A DNA stretch of 64,000 bases from Liquidambar formosana (GCA_039720395.1 CM077833.1:9315036-9379035), one strand, 5' to 3'. Positions 1 through 12,465 are shown, counted from the stretch's first letter. Notes: generated from the sequence alone by a model not told the origin. Numbers and translations: made by a program.

Positions 1-1019
1 TAAAAGTGGCTCCCCTAATGCTGAAACACAGTGGGGCATTTATAGAGTTTAGGTGGGATGAATGAATAACTAATATTAAAACCTTAAAAATTAATCCAAG
101 GGTTGTTATAGACTCCCTTGGGGCTCAAGGAACTCAAAAGTTACTAAAAACTAAAAGAAAATTCGTCTAAAAGAGTTCAAATCCATCAAAATAGGCAAAG
201 AGTCCCGCTTTAGCGAAAATAGGAAAAAGGCCTCAAGTGACCACCTAGGGTTGGGCAGCTAGCCACCTGGGCCCAGGCGGCTAGTTGCCTCGGCTTGGGG
301 GGTCACCCGAGCCCGTCTTCAGTTTTTTCCTTTCTTTGAACTTCTTTCCTTCCAAAAGTGTTTTAGAGGTCAAATTAACTCCGATTTTAATCAAATAAAA
401 TCCAAACGACCGTATTTTGATGAGGAACACATTTTTAAACATTTTAGGGCAAAAACCACTAACCATGGGTGCATAGTTAGGTTTTACAAAGGCAGTTAAC
501 CGTTATGCACTATCATTACAAAGCATAGATATGCACACAAGATTGAACCAAATGCTTTTCAAACCAAAATTGAGCATTCCAAAACACTTTTAGGGATAAA
601 ATAATAACTAATTAAAGTCAAATTGAAGAGAATTGAATGGTAATTATGAGCCAAATTGAGCCAATCTGAAATAAGTCTTTTAACCAACTTAAACCATTAT
701 GAGCCATTTTATTCCTAGTCCATTGATTCATCAAATTGAACCTATAAATCCCTCATATGCATCAATATGAACTCTAATTGACAATTTAGAGATCATTTCA
801 AAGTCAAATAGAAAGTTTGTGACCTAAAAGACAATTATGCCCCTTAAATCACAAAAGCTCTTATTAACCCTCAAGATTAACTCCAAATTGAACCAAAATT
901 CATATTCATTATCCTTAAGACTCTAAAAAACTAATGCAAGTGACTTGACTCAGAAATAAAACAAAAACCTGCATGGAATGACAAACCCTAATAAGGTGGT
1001 GCAAAAATAGGGTGTGACA
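1..1019 (-). mobile_element. LTR fragment, probably of a Gypsy-type retrotransposon, cut by the window edge
   Basis: Read on the minus strand, a likely LTR start (TGTCACACCCTATTTTTG) lies at about 1019 and the sequence runs leftward to the window edge. Near its far end is a TATA-like TATAAATG (about positions 37-46), as expected at a U3/R border. Starts of the form TGTCACACCC are common in plant LTRs. No coding domain, primer-binding site or target duplication is visible, so the superfamily is a guess and this could be a solo LTR. Confidence 0.4.
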
Positions 1020-1699
1020 CTAGGGATAAAAAGATGCAAAATTTTCAAGCATCTTACTGTTTGAGTAGATAAATGAGAAAAAACGTTCAAGTGAAAGGAT
1101 CACCACCAAGCTTTACCACGATCGATGGAAACTTGGTGAATATCCTTCCTCCTTCTTCGTCTTTGTTAAGATGCAAGAGAAGTCCACTTGAGCTTGAGAT
1201 CTAAATGAGAATGCTTCTTAAAGTTGTAGGGATTTAGAGATGAAAAGGATGAGATTTTCTTGGTTTTGAGCTTAGGAAGTAAACTTTGTAAAATCAACAG
1301 ATGGCAAAAGGATGGAAAAAGTGATTTTCAGAGCTTGGAGAGAAAAGGAGTTGAAAACCCAGCCATTTGCAAGAGAAGAGAGATTGCTATTTATAGAACA
1401 ACCTCCTGCCCTTACTCATACTATTCGCTATTGCACGAATTTGGGTAGGTGGGAGCATTTAATGTTTTTTCCCCTACTCAAGTGCACTTGTGACATAAAG
1501 TGATTTTGAGTTGATTTGGAAGAGACTTGGCCAAATTTTGGGTGAGAAATCCAAGAAATCTCACTGTTTCGCATCCCGAAGCGCTATATTGAGTAGATTG
1601 GATACCGAACTGACAAATGGAAATGCTAGATTGGCTGGAGGGACCTCAAGGTGGGTCTCGCGGTTGAATCTGAGGGTCCTGTTAGGGAAAACAAAGCGC

Positions 1700-2440
1700 T
1701 CTGAGTTGGAATGTGAAGTCTGTTTTTGAAAACAACGCGTCGAAAATGATTTTGAAGGTAAGGAAGTTGGTTTCTAGGTCTGAAGATGACTTAGGTTGAT
1801 CCCAAGTTCTGTTCAATAAGACCTAGGTCTTGGACAGACGGTTCTCAGTAAGCAAAGACCGAGGTGAAGTTGGAAAGTATTTCTAAGGTCATTTAGGTGT
1901 GGTGAGTCCAAAAATGTCATTCGTTTTGAGAAACGGCACATCGATTGCTTTGTAGAGGTTTATGAAGGTTGAATTTCTGGTCGAGGACTCGCCTGGTGGG
2001 GTCCCACGGGTAGTAATCGGGGTTAGACCAGAAGGTCTCTCTGGGGTACTAAAAATGCTCTGAGTCCAAAAACTCAGTCTATTTTGCAAGATGACGCACT
2101 GGTTAAGGTGCGAGCACACGATCTACAAACTCGAACCTCCTATGGACTTTTTGTTAGATTGATGTCCAAATCTGTGCCAATTATGATCGGGGTCAAGTTG
2201 AAAAGTCTCTTTAGGATATTTTGGGCACTTTGAATCCAAAAAATCAGTCTGTTTCGAGAAACGGTGCACCGATTATTCTGTAATGAAAAATATGACAAAA
2301 GGCGGGTCTCGGGAACGGGTCCCGAGATCAAGTCAAAACGTCTTTCTAGAGTATGTGAGGTGTGCTGAGTCCAAAAATGGGGTATGTTTAGAGAAATGGG
2401 CTGCCAATTCTCCTTTGTTCGAAATGGTGATTAATGGGTC
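1700..2440 (+). repeat. Degenerate tandem repeat, units about 135-170 bp
   Basis: A recurring block reads GAGTCCAAAAA, then a CAGTCTGTTT-like stretch, then GAGAAACGG and a CACCGATT-like end. It begins near 1904, 2062, 2232 and 2367, and a weaker relative starts near 1710. Copies are strongly diverged and no long open frame crosses them. Such arrays occur in untranslated regions of large plant LTR elements, which fits the LTR piece to the left, but that link is inference. The stretch 1020-1700 has a TATTTATAG motif near 1389 and no recognisable gene. Confidence 0.5.
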
Positions 2441-2940
2441 ACAACAGTGCTAAGTCCTGTTGGAACTAGGCAATATCAAGCGAAAGCGAACCTAATGAGA
2501 TAGATCAAATGCCCTATGTCTAGATACATGGTAGTTTGCATGTCCTAACGCATCTGAGAGTCTAAGACTAGTTTGACGTCCTGTGTTAAAAAATATAGCC
2601 ATACGTATGTTCTAATGTGTCTTTAAGTCAAAAACTTCTCTTTAGGTAGGTTAAGTGCCCTATGTGTCAAAAATATAACCATCCATACATTCTGACGCAC
2701 TTTTTTTACCTAAGGATCTTCGCGGCGAGCTTTGATCAGACAACGACATCATTATCCTGACAGAAGGGCTGGTTAATAGACAATCGATAATCTAAGACTG
2801 GTTTGACACCTTATATTTCAAAAACATGGTAGTTTGTACGTTCCGACGCGTATCTAAGTTTGAGATTTTCCCTTAAGTAGGATGCCTTGTGTTACAGAAG
2901 TACAATGGTTTCGCTTTTCTAACACATCCTTACCTAAAGA
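2441..2940. other. Intergenic repeat-like DNA that hosts the next element
   Basis: No gene is seen. Phrases such as ACATGGTAGTTTG and CTAAGACTRGTTTGAC recur at different spacings, so this is an old repetitive sequence. The segment near 2700-2760 (TACCTAAGGATCTTCGC followed by CATCATTATCCTG) has a relative at 3529-3600, directly after the inserted hAT-like element. Confidence 0.5.
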
Positions 2941-3530
2941 TAGGCCTCGGCATCGAGCCGGGCATGTGCCTTTTTTCTCAGGCTAGGCCAGGCCTCGGGC
3001 CGGGCTTTTTAGGCTTTTACTATTAATCGAGCCGGGCCAGGCCGAGCTATAAAGGAAAATGTGAAGCCCAAGCCTAGCCCACGGGCTTGGGTTTTTTCGA
3101 GCTTCGAGCCTTGGGCCTTGGGCCTTGGGCCTTGGGCCTAAGCTATATTACCTACTGGTATTGTGTAACAAAAGAAAAAATAAGTGAAAAAATTACATTT
3201 CAGTGATCACTTCCCATCATAATTCCAAAATAGAGGACATTGTAGTCACTTTGTATTAAGTTGACTGTCTATTTGTAGTAAATTAACATAAAATTCTCTT
3301 GTATTGGTATTAATCTGGGAAGTTATCACTAAAATGTAATTTTTCGAAAAACTGGAAAACATTCCTATTACTACAGTGTTGGGCTTCGGGTCGGGCCTCG
3401 GGCTTCAATTAAAGGCCCAGGCCTAGCCCAAGGATATTTGGGCTCGGGCTCGGGCTTTTTTTGGCTCGAGTTGGGCTTTTTCCTTCGGGCTTCGGGTTGT
3501 CCATGGGCCTTGGGCTTTTGATAAGGCCTA
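2941..3530. mobile_element. hAT-type MITE, 590 bp, GC-rich ends
   Basis: The element starts TAGGCCT and ends AGGCCTA, and is flanked by a perfect 8-bp direct duplication CCTAAAGA (2933-2940 and 3531-3538). An 8-bp duplication is the mark of the hAT superfamily. The ends are rich in GGGCCGGGCTTT and CGGGCTTCGGG motifs. Four copies of CCTTGGG sit near 3110-3140. The core is AT-rich and encodes no transposase, so it is non-autonomous. Confidence 0.75.
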
Positions 3531-3538
3531 CCTAAAGA

Positions 3539-5157
3539 CCTTCGCAGCGGGCTTTGGGCTAGGTGGCAGCATCATTATCCTGGCACAGGAGCTGGTACAA
3601 TGGACGAGAGTTCTGATTGTGATTTCCACTATTGGCCTTGGGCCAAACAGTGGCTTTATCGTCTTAGTATTTTTAGGTGAAACGATGGTTAAGGTTTGAT
3701 TGATATATTAATTTAAGTTTAAAATTGAGATTGAAATTGAGATGGAGATTGAGTTTAAAGTTTAGATTGAAATTGAGATGGAGATTGAGGTGTCTACATC
3801 TTAGAAGGAAATATTTTGGTGGGCTGGAAAAAAAATGTTATCCTTCTACTTTTCCCTTCTTCCCACTCTTTCTTCTTAACCAAATAAAGGAAAATGTCTC
3901 CTTCCCCCTCCTTTTTCTGTTCCCACATTTCCTTCCTCCTACTTTTTCTCTCTACTCTCCTTTTGTTCCAAATTGAATGTCTCTTTTGAAAAAACATGGT
4001 TTTTTAAATAATACTCTTAAATGCCTTCACATAAATATATATGTGTTAACATTCCAATTTCACCCTTAAGTAGACAAAACATTGGAAAAAGTAAGTCATA
4101 AGAAATGGTGTTTTAGGAAATTAACTTAAAAAAATCATTAACCTTTTGAATGAGACAATAATTTTTTAACATCCCAAAGAAAGAAAAAAAAATGAGACCA
4201 ATAAAATAAGAACACAATGAGCATATTTAGCATGGTGTCATAGTTAAATACTCCCTAGCCAAAAAAAACAATAATAATAATAAATACTTGATTGTGGCCC
4301 TGATAAAAAATAAATAAATACTCTCTTAATCTCACTTTATTTGATAAAAATTTTATTTTGAGAAATCCAAAAATATTTGTTAACTAAGACAAAAAAATTA
4401 TTTTATTTTTCGTCGTTTTCTATTTTTGAAATTACAATTACTTTAATTATGACACAAATAAAGAAAAATTAGAAAATTAAACCTAATTCATATGACAACC
4501 GACCACGTGTGGCATTGTTAAAGAATTTGACCCTAGAATCTACTGGATGGACTTGTCGATCAATGACTAAGCACCTATTGCTCAATTTCGTGGCGTGTTG
4601 TCAGGACCTACCCAAACTTGACTCATTCTTGATGGGACATCAAGGGTTGTGCAGCCTCTTGCTTCTGATTATGATGTCATCCATGATGTAATTATGAAGG
4701 TCGTAACCCACGCGCCCCTGTGGCCCGTGCACATTCTTTTTCTCTGCCCCGGTCTTGAGGGTTCGGATATATGCATAGCCAAATGTCTCTCGGTCAGCCC
4801 AGACCCATTTGGACTCCTCAACCGAATTAAGTTTGTTTGTGTTTTGTGGTGTTTTTTTTTTTTTGCCCCCCTAAATTAAATAATTAAATTTCAAACAAAA
4901 ACTATAATTTATAAAAATGATAAAAAGGCATTTACTTATAAAAGGTATCAAGCAAAAAACATATCAATCAGTGTCTCTTGCAAGCTATAATATTTGTACT
5001 AAAATTGTCTCTCTAAAGCGAAAAGATATTACATGAGTGAACTCATACATTAAAGAGCTAGCATATGGTAGCCCTTCCAAGATTGCATTGAGAAACCCTC
5101 TCAACATTAATTTTAACATATAGAATTTAAAGTCAATCTCTACGCAACATGGATTAG

Positions 5158-5188
<31 letters not shown>

Positions 5189-6200
5189 AAGAAAGAAAGA
5201 AAGAAAGAAAGGGGCAATCCCAAAAATGTGGTAAGTCATGGCCAAATCAACCAAGGGCAGAGTCAATGGCCAACTTCAAATAACTAAATAAATAAAGTGG
5301 TTTGATTTAATAAGATGAGTTCTTCCATATTTAGGACAATTGACGTTACAGTTAGCCCTTTAAAAACAGTTATACTTTTAAGTAAAGCTTTAATTGGTTG
5401 GCCACGTTGACACACCAATTGAACAAGTAAAATTACAATTTAAGTTATGTACCATTGTTCTTTAAAAAATAGAAAAATACTAAATTGCCTAAAATTTTTG
5501 TTCGAAGCTACTTGTTAAACTAATGTGGTGATCATCACATCAACTCACTATGAATAATTATTTTTTTCTAATAAATTTTTTAATTAGTGAAATAAAAATG
5601 GATCCAATACCACAGCATTAATGATATTAAATTTGAGAAGATGATTTATGACAACTAGCACTACGGTAACATCTCTTAAAAATAATTAGGTGACCGTTAT
5701 GAAATAAAATTCATTAAAAATAATGTTTCTGGCGTCTAATAAAAAAAAGCGGAGTAATTGAAAAGCATAGCACCTTCCATAAAGAGCAGAGCAGACCGAA
5801 AACTTCGGATTGGTGGGATCAGAAAAATGGGTCTAACTAGATGAGTTCTACGGAGAGATCCGACCCGACCACCTTGGATGAATGTTGACAGGTAAAAAGG
5901 TTTTGCACACTGCAGGTTGGTTGGGGATTGGACCCGAGTTACTTACGATGGAAATCCGAAGTGCACGTGGGAGTTTAGGGTCCACACCCCAACACCGAAT
6001 GGACAGAATTTAAAAATCTGCAATCAGTAAATTCTTCAACACGTCTTGCTCATGGGCCTTTAATTTCAAAAGTGTGCATCCATAATCCCAATATTAGCCT
6101 AAAACCACCCATCCAAAAGTGTGTATCAGCATTTTGGACAAATTATATTGGACCTTTGAAAATTTTGACTCTCTCCAAGGTCAACCACTCCGACTTCCTC
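3539..6200. other. Intergenic region upstream of the ERF gene
   Basis: No gene is recognised. It holds a purine-skewed tract (3715-3800), a degenerate relative of the Stowaway element at 18341 (about 4318-4500, 3' end not recognisable), an A-run with GAAA repeats (5160-5210), and AT-rich DNA. From about 5760 it is less AT-rich and is probably the ERF promoter. Open frames near 4509-4879 have no recognisable similarity. Confidence 0.5.
5160..5210. repeat. Poly-A plus (GAAA)n microsatellite
   Basis: An uninterrupted A-run of about 27 bases is followed by six GAAA units. It could be the old tail of a retroposed sequence, but no LINE or SINE body is recognisable beside it. Confidence 0.8.
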
Positions 6201-6211
6201 CTTCCTCAACC

Positions 6212-6218
6212 TATATAA
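6212..6218 (+). promoter_or_regulatory. TATA box of the ERF gene
   Basis: TATATAA lies 92 bp upstream of the ATG at 6304, in a C-rich context (CTTCCTCAACC before it). This gives a short leader of about 60 bp and is the best core promoter element near a gene in the window. Confidence 0.7.
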
Positions 6219-6303
6219 GCCAGCACCCACTTATCCTTCTTTCCTCTATCTTCGCCGCCCTTCCTAGCTCCACCCAATTGCCGGCCACAAAATATCTGAA
6301 GAA

Positions 6304-6801
6304 ATGAGTGGTTCAGAAGAAAGCCAAAAGAAGTACAAAGGTGTCCGTTGCAGAAAATGGGGTAAGTGGGTGTCGGAGATCCGTGTGCCGGGCACCCAAG
6401 ACCGCCTTTGGTTGGGGTCCTATTCTACGCCTGAGGCCGCCGCTGTGGCACACGATGTCGCTTACTTCCGTTTGCGAGGGCCCTCTTCCTCCTGGGACAA
6501 TTTCAACTTCCCACATATGCTGCCGCTGCCCACCACCAGTACTTCTACTGCTGTCCAAACAGACGTGATGTCGCCCAGGTCGATTCAAAAGGCAGCGTCC
6601 GACGCTGGCATGGCAATTGATGCGCAGTTGATCACCAACAAGCTTAAGTCGTCGGACAAAGAGAATGACAATGGCATGAATGCAAACAAGAGTCAAGGGA
6701 GAGACATTTGGGAAGGTGCGGTTCACAGTTCTGAGACATGGAACGGAAGTAGTGAGTCAGGAGGGGAGGCTATGAGCGTTTCTGTCGATGATTATCTCTG
6801 A
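6304..6801 (+). CDS. AP2/ERF-domain transcription factor, DREB-type (ERF014-like)
   Basis: Single-exon gene for a 165-aa nuclear DNA-binding protein. The AP2/ERF domain spans roughly residues 10-67, from KKYKGVRCRKWGKWVSEIR through RLWLGSY and AAAVAHDVAY to NFP. Valine at AP2 position 14 (in GKWVSEI) marks the DREB side of the family. The RKWGKWVSEIR-PGTQ-RLWLGSY pattern is like Arabidopsis ERF012-ERF014, which bind DRE/GCC-type promoter elements and act in stress or developmental transcription. The Ser/Asp-rich C-terminus ends SVDDYL. At 165 aa it is shorter than typical relatives (over 200 aa), mainly after the AP2 domain, and no EAR repressor motif is visible. The ATG is chosen because the domain starts nine residues later, and the TATA box lies upstream. 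Lack of introns is normal for this clade. Target genes cannot be read from the sequence. Confidence 0.93.
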   Translation: MSGSEESQKKYKGVRCRKWGKWVSEIRVPGTQDRLWLGSYSTPEAAAVAHDVAYFRLRGPSSSWDNFNFPHMLPLPTTSTSTAVQTDVMSPRSIQKAASDAGMAIDAQLITNKLKSSDKENDNGMNANKSQGRDIWEGAVHSSETWNGSSESGGEAMSVSVDDYL

Positions 6802-7596
6802 CTTATTCCATCAATTAATTTATACGTATTTATATATGTAGCCTCTGTGTTCTGTGTATACATGGTTAATTAGAGAAAACCCGAATATGTTTTGGCTGGT
6901 TATTTGGGAAATAATATGTTTGAATAGTTTTCCGATACTAGAACAACGGCTAGTAGCCATTTCAAAGTTGGTCTGCGAGTTTTGTACGATTATTTTCAAG
7001 TTCAGCTCCCTCGGTTCCCATTTATTTTGCCCGTCCCAATTGCGAAAATTGCGGTTTAGGCCACTTAAGAAACAGTAACTACAAATTGTGCCACTTTCAG
7101 AATTTAATTAACTAAGGAGGCAATGAAAATTGCAATTGCGGAAAAAGGTATACAAAATTACAAATAGGCCTATCCTTTTTCTTTTTTCCATTTTTTATAT
7201 AGTAACACCACTAACACAGAGGCCTTGGTTAATTATTTGCAGCACAAAATGGGAGAAGGACATCTCCATAATATTTAGCATTTTTTTATGTAAATCCTCT
7301 ATAGAAAAAAAAATAATTATAATATTTTATAATTATTTACACATTTGGCAAATAGCATCATTATTAATTATCGCACGTATGTGGAATTTATAATAGTTGT
7401 ATACTCCCATGACATTTTTCTATTAGTTTCGTGAATGACGACGATTAAAAGTGACGCTTATTTCTAAATGTGTAAATTATCAAAATAACAGTGTACTCAT
7501 TTTTTCATAAAAGAGCTGCACAGAAAATAATAAACATTAAAAAGATATCTTGTAATTCATCAAACTAATAATAACAATAATAAAAAGCTAGAGGAC
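6802..7596. other. ERF 3' flank, AT-rich, no gene seen
   Basis: AT-rich DNA with the probable ERF 3' untranslated region in its first part. Small frames at 6854-7393 are low-complexity and show no family signature. Confidence 0.5.
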
Positions 7597-8330
7597 TTGT
7601 ACAGCTGTACGGTCCTTTTGCCCATAAAAGACGGTGCCTAAATTAGTATATTGATGCACGGGTGACCAAATGAGACGTCAACGGTCTCCACTTGATTTGA
7701 GCCACTAAGGCTCGGCTGGATTTTCAAATTGAATCTAATCTAATCATCTATTGACATACCCACTTTTGACTTCTCTAGTGGTCTTGATCGAGAGCACACC
7801 ATATTTGCCAATTTTGGAGTCGCCTCAACAAGTTCAACTTCGTGATTTGCTTTTACAGCTCTACATTTTGTCTTTATCTTTAGAATTTTAAGCCAAAGAA
7901 AAATCAAAGTTAAAATTTCACAAATAAGGGTATTAATGGTTTTTTTTATAAACTTGAATCTAAAATCACTCATTTAACAAATAAAATAAATATCAATAAA
8001 CTATCACGTCAACGGCTTGCTTCTTTTTATTAGTGAATAAAATTTTCATCCTTACATCATTCTTTCCAATCCTTCGTCAATTTTAAACCTTCCCTAATTT
8101 TGATCCACACTGACATAGCTAATAAGTTATAACCAAAGCCACTTTGGTGTGGGTGTTGAGATAAATGAGGTGTGGGTGAAAAGGTACCTTTTTGTGGTAT
8201 AAATAGGAAACCCCCTAAAGAAATATCTCATCACCGATTTGTGCAATTTAAGATCCTGACACTTATACTTCACCAGTCAGACACCTTTATTTTTATATTA
8301 TTTATTTATTTATTTTACACTGTACAACCT
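7597..8330. repeat. Tandem duplication, copy 1 (about 730 bp)
   Basis: Runs from TACAGCTGTACGGTCC to a (TTTA)n stretch. The same unit follows immediately (8331-8738, then 10541-10936) at an offset of 732 bp. The two are clearly alignable but differ by scattered substitutions and small indels, so the duplication is not recent. Copy 1 keeps the uninterrupted site where copy 2 took an insertion. Minus-strand frames (7740-7973 and 8485-8721) look alike only because of the duplication and match no known family. Confidence 0.8.
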
Positions 8331-8738
8331 TTACAGTTGTACGGTCCTTTTTCCCGTAGAAGACTGGTGCCTAAATTAGAATATTGATGTACGGGTGACC
8401 AAATGAGACTTCAACGGTCTCCACTTGATTTGGCCACGAAGGTTCGGTTGGATTTTCAAATTGAATATATTAATCTAATCTAATCTAATCATCTATTGAC
8501 ATACCCACTTTTGACTTTGCTAGTGGTCTAGATCGCGAGTACACCACATTTGCCAATTTTGAAGTCGCCTCGACTGGTTTAACTTCCTGATTTGCTTTTA
8601 AAGCTCTAAATTTTGTCTTCATTCTTAGAATTTTAAGGCCAAAAAAAAGGGTTAAAATTTCACAAATAAGTATCAATGGTTTTTTCATAAACTTGAATAA
8701 TTTGAATCTGAAATCATTCATTTAACAAATAAAATAAA

Positions 8739-10070
8739 AGGTAAATATCCAAAAACTCCCTTTAAAATAAAATCATATCCAAAAAACCCATAAGATATTT
8801 TATCTATCAATTTCATCCATCAAACAAAATATCAAATCTAACAACCCCAACCAGTTAGTGTTCCATCCATTGCTGTTAAAAAAAATACCAGTAAGACCAA
8901 TACCCTCCTTTCTTATTAATATGCTTGATAATATAATACCTATTTAATTAAACTATATGTAGGCACACGTGCGTTGCACGTGGTTATTTTTCAATAATAT
9001 GAAAAATAAATTCAAGAATAATTTTTAAAGAATTAGATATTAATATCGGTTTGGTTAAATTTTTACTTCTAATGAAACTTATAGTGAGTAGTATAACTAA
9101 TTTGAAAAATTTTTAAGTTAGTCACAGATAAATTTAGAATATTATAATTCCCAATAATATATAGCAACACAATATTATATTGATTAACTACAAAACTTCA
9201 ACAATTTGAAATGAAAATTTAAATAAATAAAAAAAATTAATCATTATTGAAGATATGTATTGTCACCAATTTACGAAAATGTCGTTGCTTAATAAGTTGA
9301 AGGTATTATATTTTGGTAATTGATGAGTTCGAGTAAAATAAAATAAAATAAGTAAACTATTTACACAAATCAAAGTAACATTGATGAATTTTATAAGTAT
9401 ATCATAATCATGACATGATCATCATACATGTTATGGAGAAAAATAATGAATTCAAGCTTACCAAATTCTAACATCTAACGATTAAAAACCAATAAATTAC
9501 TCTACATAGAACTCTAATGAAATACAAAGAAAAATGTTTATTATATAAGTTAACTAAAAGAGTATAGATGTCTCCTATATAAACTTTACTACAATAGTAG
9601 TTATTATCTATTCAACTACAATAAAATTAAAAGGGTGCAGAAGGGTAGTTATGTATTTAAAATTTAAAATAAGGATATATTAGTCAATCAAAAGTTTTTC
9701 TCACATTTTGCTTTTTATAGGTAGTATAGTATAGATATAGATTAACACTTTTGCCTTTAAATAAAAATGTAATCCAACTTCATCAAATGCTTGCAGATTC
9801 TTAAATAAGAAAAAAGGAGAGCCAAAGACTACTAAAGGAGATTAGATTTAATTGAATGCCAAAGAGTTTTCTATAATGGTGTCCTGGAAAATATAGACAG
9901 TGAATTGCTTTCCAATATTTAAAACCGTGTAACATTAATGTTTCATCAACTACATACGTTGATTATCTCATCGGTGTAATATATAAGATGCAAAATCCTA
10001 CAAGTGCTGAAACTGGTGTAGTGTGCTATGCCATCTTTAATTAATGGCTATCAAATCCCTCTTGCATATA

Positions 10071-10146
<76 letters not shown>

Positions 10147-10540
10147 TGTGTATTTATATGTACACATATAGAGAGGGAGCGGGAGAGATGTTTCGAAGAG
10201 GAGGTGGAAGCTATGGATCCATCACATGGGATTTAGCAGATCCACTCACATGGCCATATGGGCAGTTACATGAGGGAGGAGAATGTGTACAGGCAAGGCG
10301 GCACAAAGAAGGGCAAAAATGGTGTCTCAACTAAGATACTTTGGGCATTAACATCACAACTTGAAACGAGGGTATTTTTGTCCAACAATGACATTTTTAA
10401 TATGATTCTTGACGAAGGTTAACTGCCGGAGTTGTTGGATATGATTTTTTTTTTTTGGTGGGATTAGATTGATAGATAAAATATTTATTGGTTCTTTTAG
10501 ACATAATTTTAATTTAAAGGGAGTTTTTGGATATTTACTC
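8739..10540. mobile_element. Mutator-like non-autonomous element, 1802 bp, 9-bp TSD
   Basis: The left end reads AGGTAAATATCC and the right end, reverse-complemented, GAGTAAATATCC. Similarity between the two ends continues imperfectly for roughly 150-170 bp, through phrases such as AAAAACTCCCTTTAAA and AATACCCTC. The target duplication is TAAAATAAA (8730-8738 and 10541-10549). Removing the element and one duplication restores the sequence still present in tandem copy 1 near 7978-7996, which proves the edges. No transposase is encoded. The interior holds a paired G-box (8966-8982), a TA/GA microsatellite and a GC-richer patch at 10187-10334 with a 48-codon frame that could be captured DNA (inference). 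9-bp duplications with long inverted ends are typical of MULEs. Confidence 0.8.
10072..10142. repeat. (TA)n(GA)n compound microsatellite
   Basis: About 17 TA units followed by about 17 GA units, inside the Mutator-like element. The same compound pattern recurs at about 16722-16780 and three times at 60439-60787. Confidence 0.95.
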
Positions 10541-11181
10541 TAAAATAAATATCAATAAACTATCACGTCAACGTCAACAGCTTGTTTCTTTTGTATTAGT
10601 GATAAAATTTTCATCCTTATATAGTTCTTTCCAATCCATCATTAATTTTGATCCACACTCATCCTTACATCATTCTTTTCAATCTTCAGTTAATTTTGAT
10701 CAACACTGACATTGCTAGTGAGTTATAACCAAACCTACTTTTAAAAACATTTTAAAATTTTTTGGTGTGGATGTTGAGATAAATGAGGTGTGAAAAAGTA
10801 CCTTTTGTGGTATAGATAGAAAACCCCTAAAGAAATATATCATCACCAATTTGTGCAATTTAAGATCCTGACTTTTATACTTCACCAATCAGACACCTTT
10901 ATTTTTATTTTATTTATTTATTTATTTATTTTTGCCTAGGGCTGTCACACACTTACATTGCATACGTGAAACTTCATTCTCATAAAATTGAAGCCATGCA
11001 ATGACATCCCAGAAAGAGGCTGAAACAAGCTTTATTGTCAATTAAAGTATAGATAAAAGTCTTACTTAAAGCATGGATTTCACTAAAATCCAACATGAAG
11101 GCTCAAACACAATTCAAGCACCAAACAGAGCAAATCTAAGAGATGCAGACTGCATGGATGTCTCTTTTGCTACAAGCTTCT

Positions 11182-12433
11182 TTATTCCAATTTTTGTTGC
11201 TGCTGAAGAAGGAGCTGAGAGAATGTAGCGGGCCCCGTGAGAAGTTTCCGGGGAGAGCTAGCCTCTAAAAGAGGCATGCCGGTGCCGATTAGGGAAGTTC
11301 TTCTTGGGCCTTGAGTTGTCAAAAGCAATTGAAATGTCCAATTGAGGACATTTAGTGCAAAAACCCTGTAAAGAAGGAATATATCATACCAGCTTGGATA
11401 CTTCACATAAGCATCTCCTCGGCAAGCCCCGGATACAATCATCCTTGCGAACTCCTCCACAGGTCCACCAGAGACGTGAACCTAAAACAACATGAGAATC
11501 GAGTTCCATCACTCAAACTCACAATTCCAAGTTCAAGGAAGAATGATGACTAATTGACACCAATGATTTCAAATGGCCTGATCAATGGTCTTTTATTTTC
11601 AAAAGAGCTAAATTAAAGTGAATATAGAGTACCACTCGAGCATCAAACTTTTGATACCAATGAGACTCTTCAAACCTTGTCTCAATTTTTAATTAGGGGA
11701 CCACTGCTTTCTCATTCACTCCCCTTTGAGAAGATGGGGGAAACAAAAGAAAAGGAATTCCACATTTTCTTTTCTTTCCTCATCTTTTGGGCAAGTAACA
11801 ATTCACAGCAGCCAAATAGAGCATTAAGAAATGAAGCCAAAAGCGAGATCCCTAAGCAAATTTGTGCCTATTCCTTCGTCTGGAAACAATGAAGAAGAAT
11901 AATTCTACTCGCCAAAAAGACACCATTTACATTAGCTACATGAATTCCTACATGACCACCATTTACATTAGCTACCTTAATTTCAACACAAAAGTAATTC
12001 TTTCGTAAAATTACTTTCAAATTTCAAACACTGCATTCATGTGCGAGAAAATGAGTAAAAGTGTGTCTAGCAAGAGGGTTCTGTTTCAAAAACTGTAAAA
12101 TTTTGTAATTATGGACATATATATATATATATATAAGCCATTAAGCAATAACTTACTTCTCTTTCTTCCTTCCATTGCATATCTGCACCATCCTCTAGCA
12201 TGAATCTGCCTCTAGTCATTTCACTCCCGATCCAACCATGCGTTGCGATTGTAATTCCAACACCATCTTTCACTTCAAACCTTAGTGTGTCGTAGAAGTT
12301 TATTAGAGCTGACTTTGCAGCCTAGTCATTTGAAATACAAACAAAGAAAACCAATAAATTGTTGCTCTATGATTAAAAAAAATAACATTATATGAGAAGT
12401 AAATTTTTTTGTTTACTGCACCCCCATATATGG

Positions 12434-12465
<32 letters not shown>

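Larger units (their letters stand above)
8331..10936. repeat. Tandem duplication, copy 2, split by a 1.8-kb element
   Basis: The left part (8331-8738) matches 7597-7990 and the right part (10541-10936) matches about 7980-8320. The right part also carries a small internal duplication of a CATCCTTACATCATTCTTT-like phrase. The break is the insertion of the element at 8739-10540. Confidence 0.8.

Noticed and set aside
6313..6726. 137-aa minus-strand frame over the ERF gene
   Set aside because: Antisense shadow of the AP2/ERF coding sequence.
7740..8721. Two similar minus-strand frames of 77 and 78 aa
   Set aside because: Similarity is explained by the tandem duplication; no domain, start context or splice structure.
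10187..10334. 48-codon frame as a real gene
   Set aside because: Lies inside a Mutator-like element, no family recognised; kept only as possible captured DNA.
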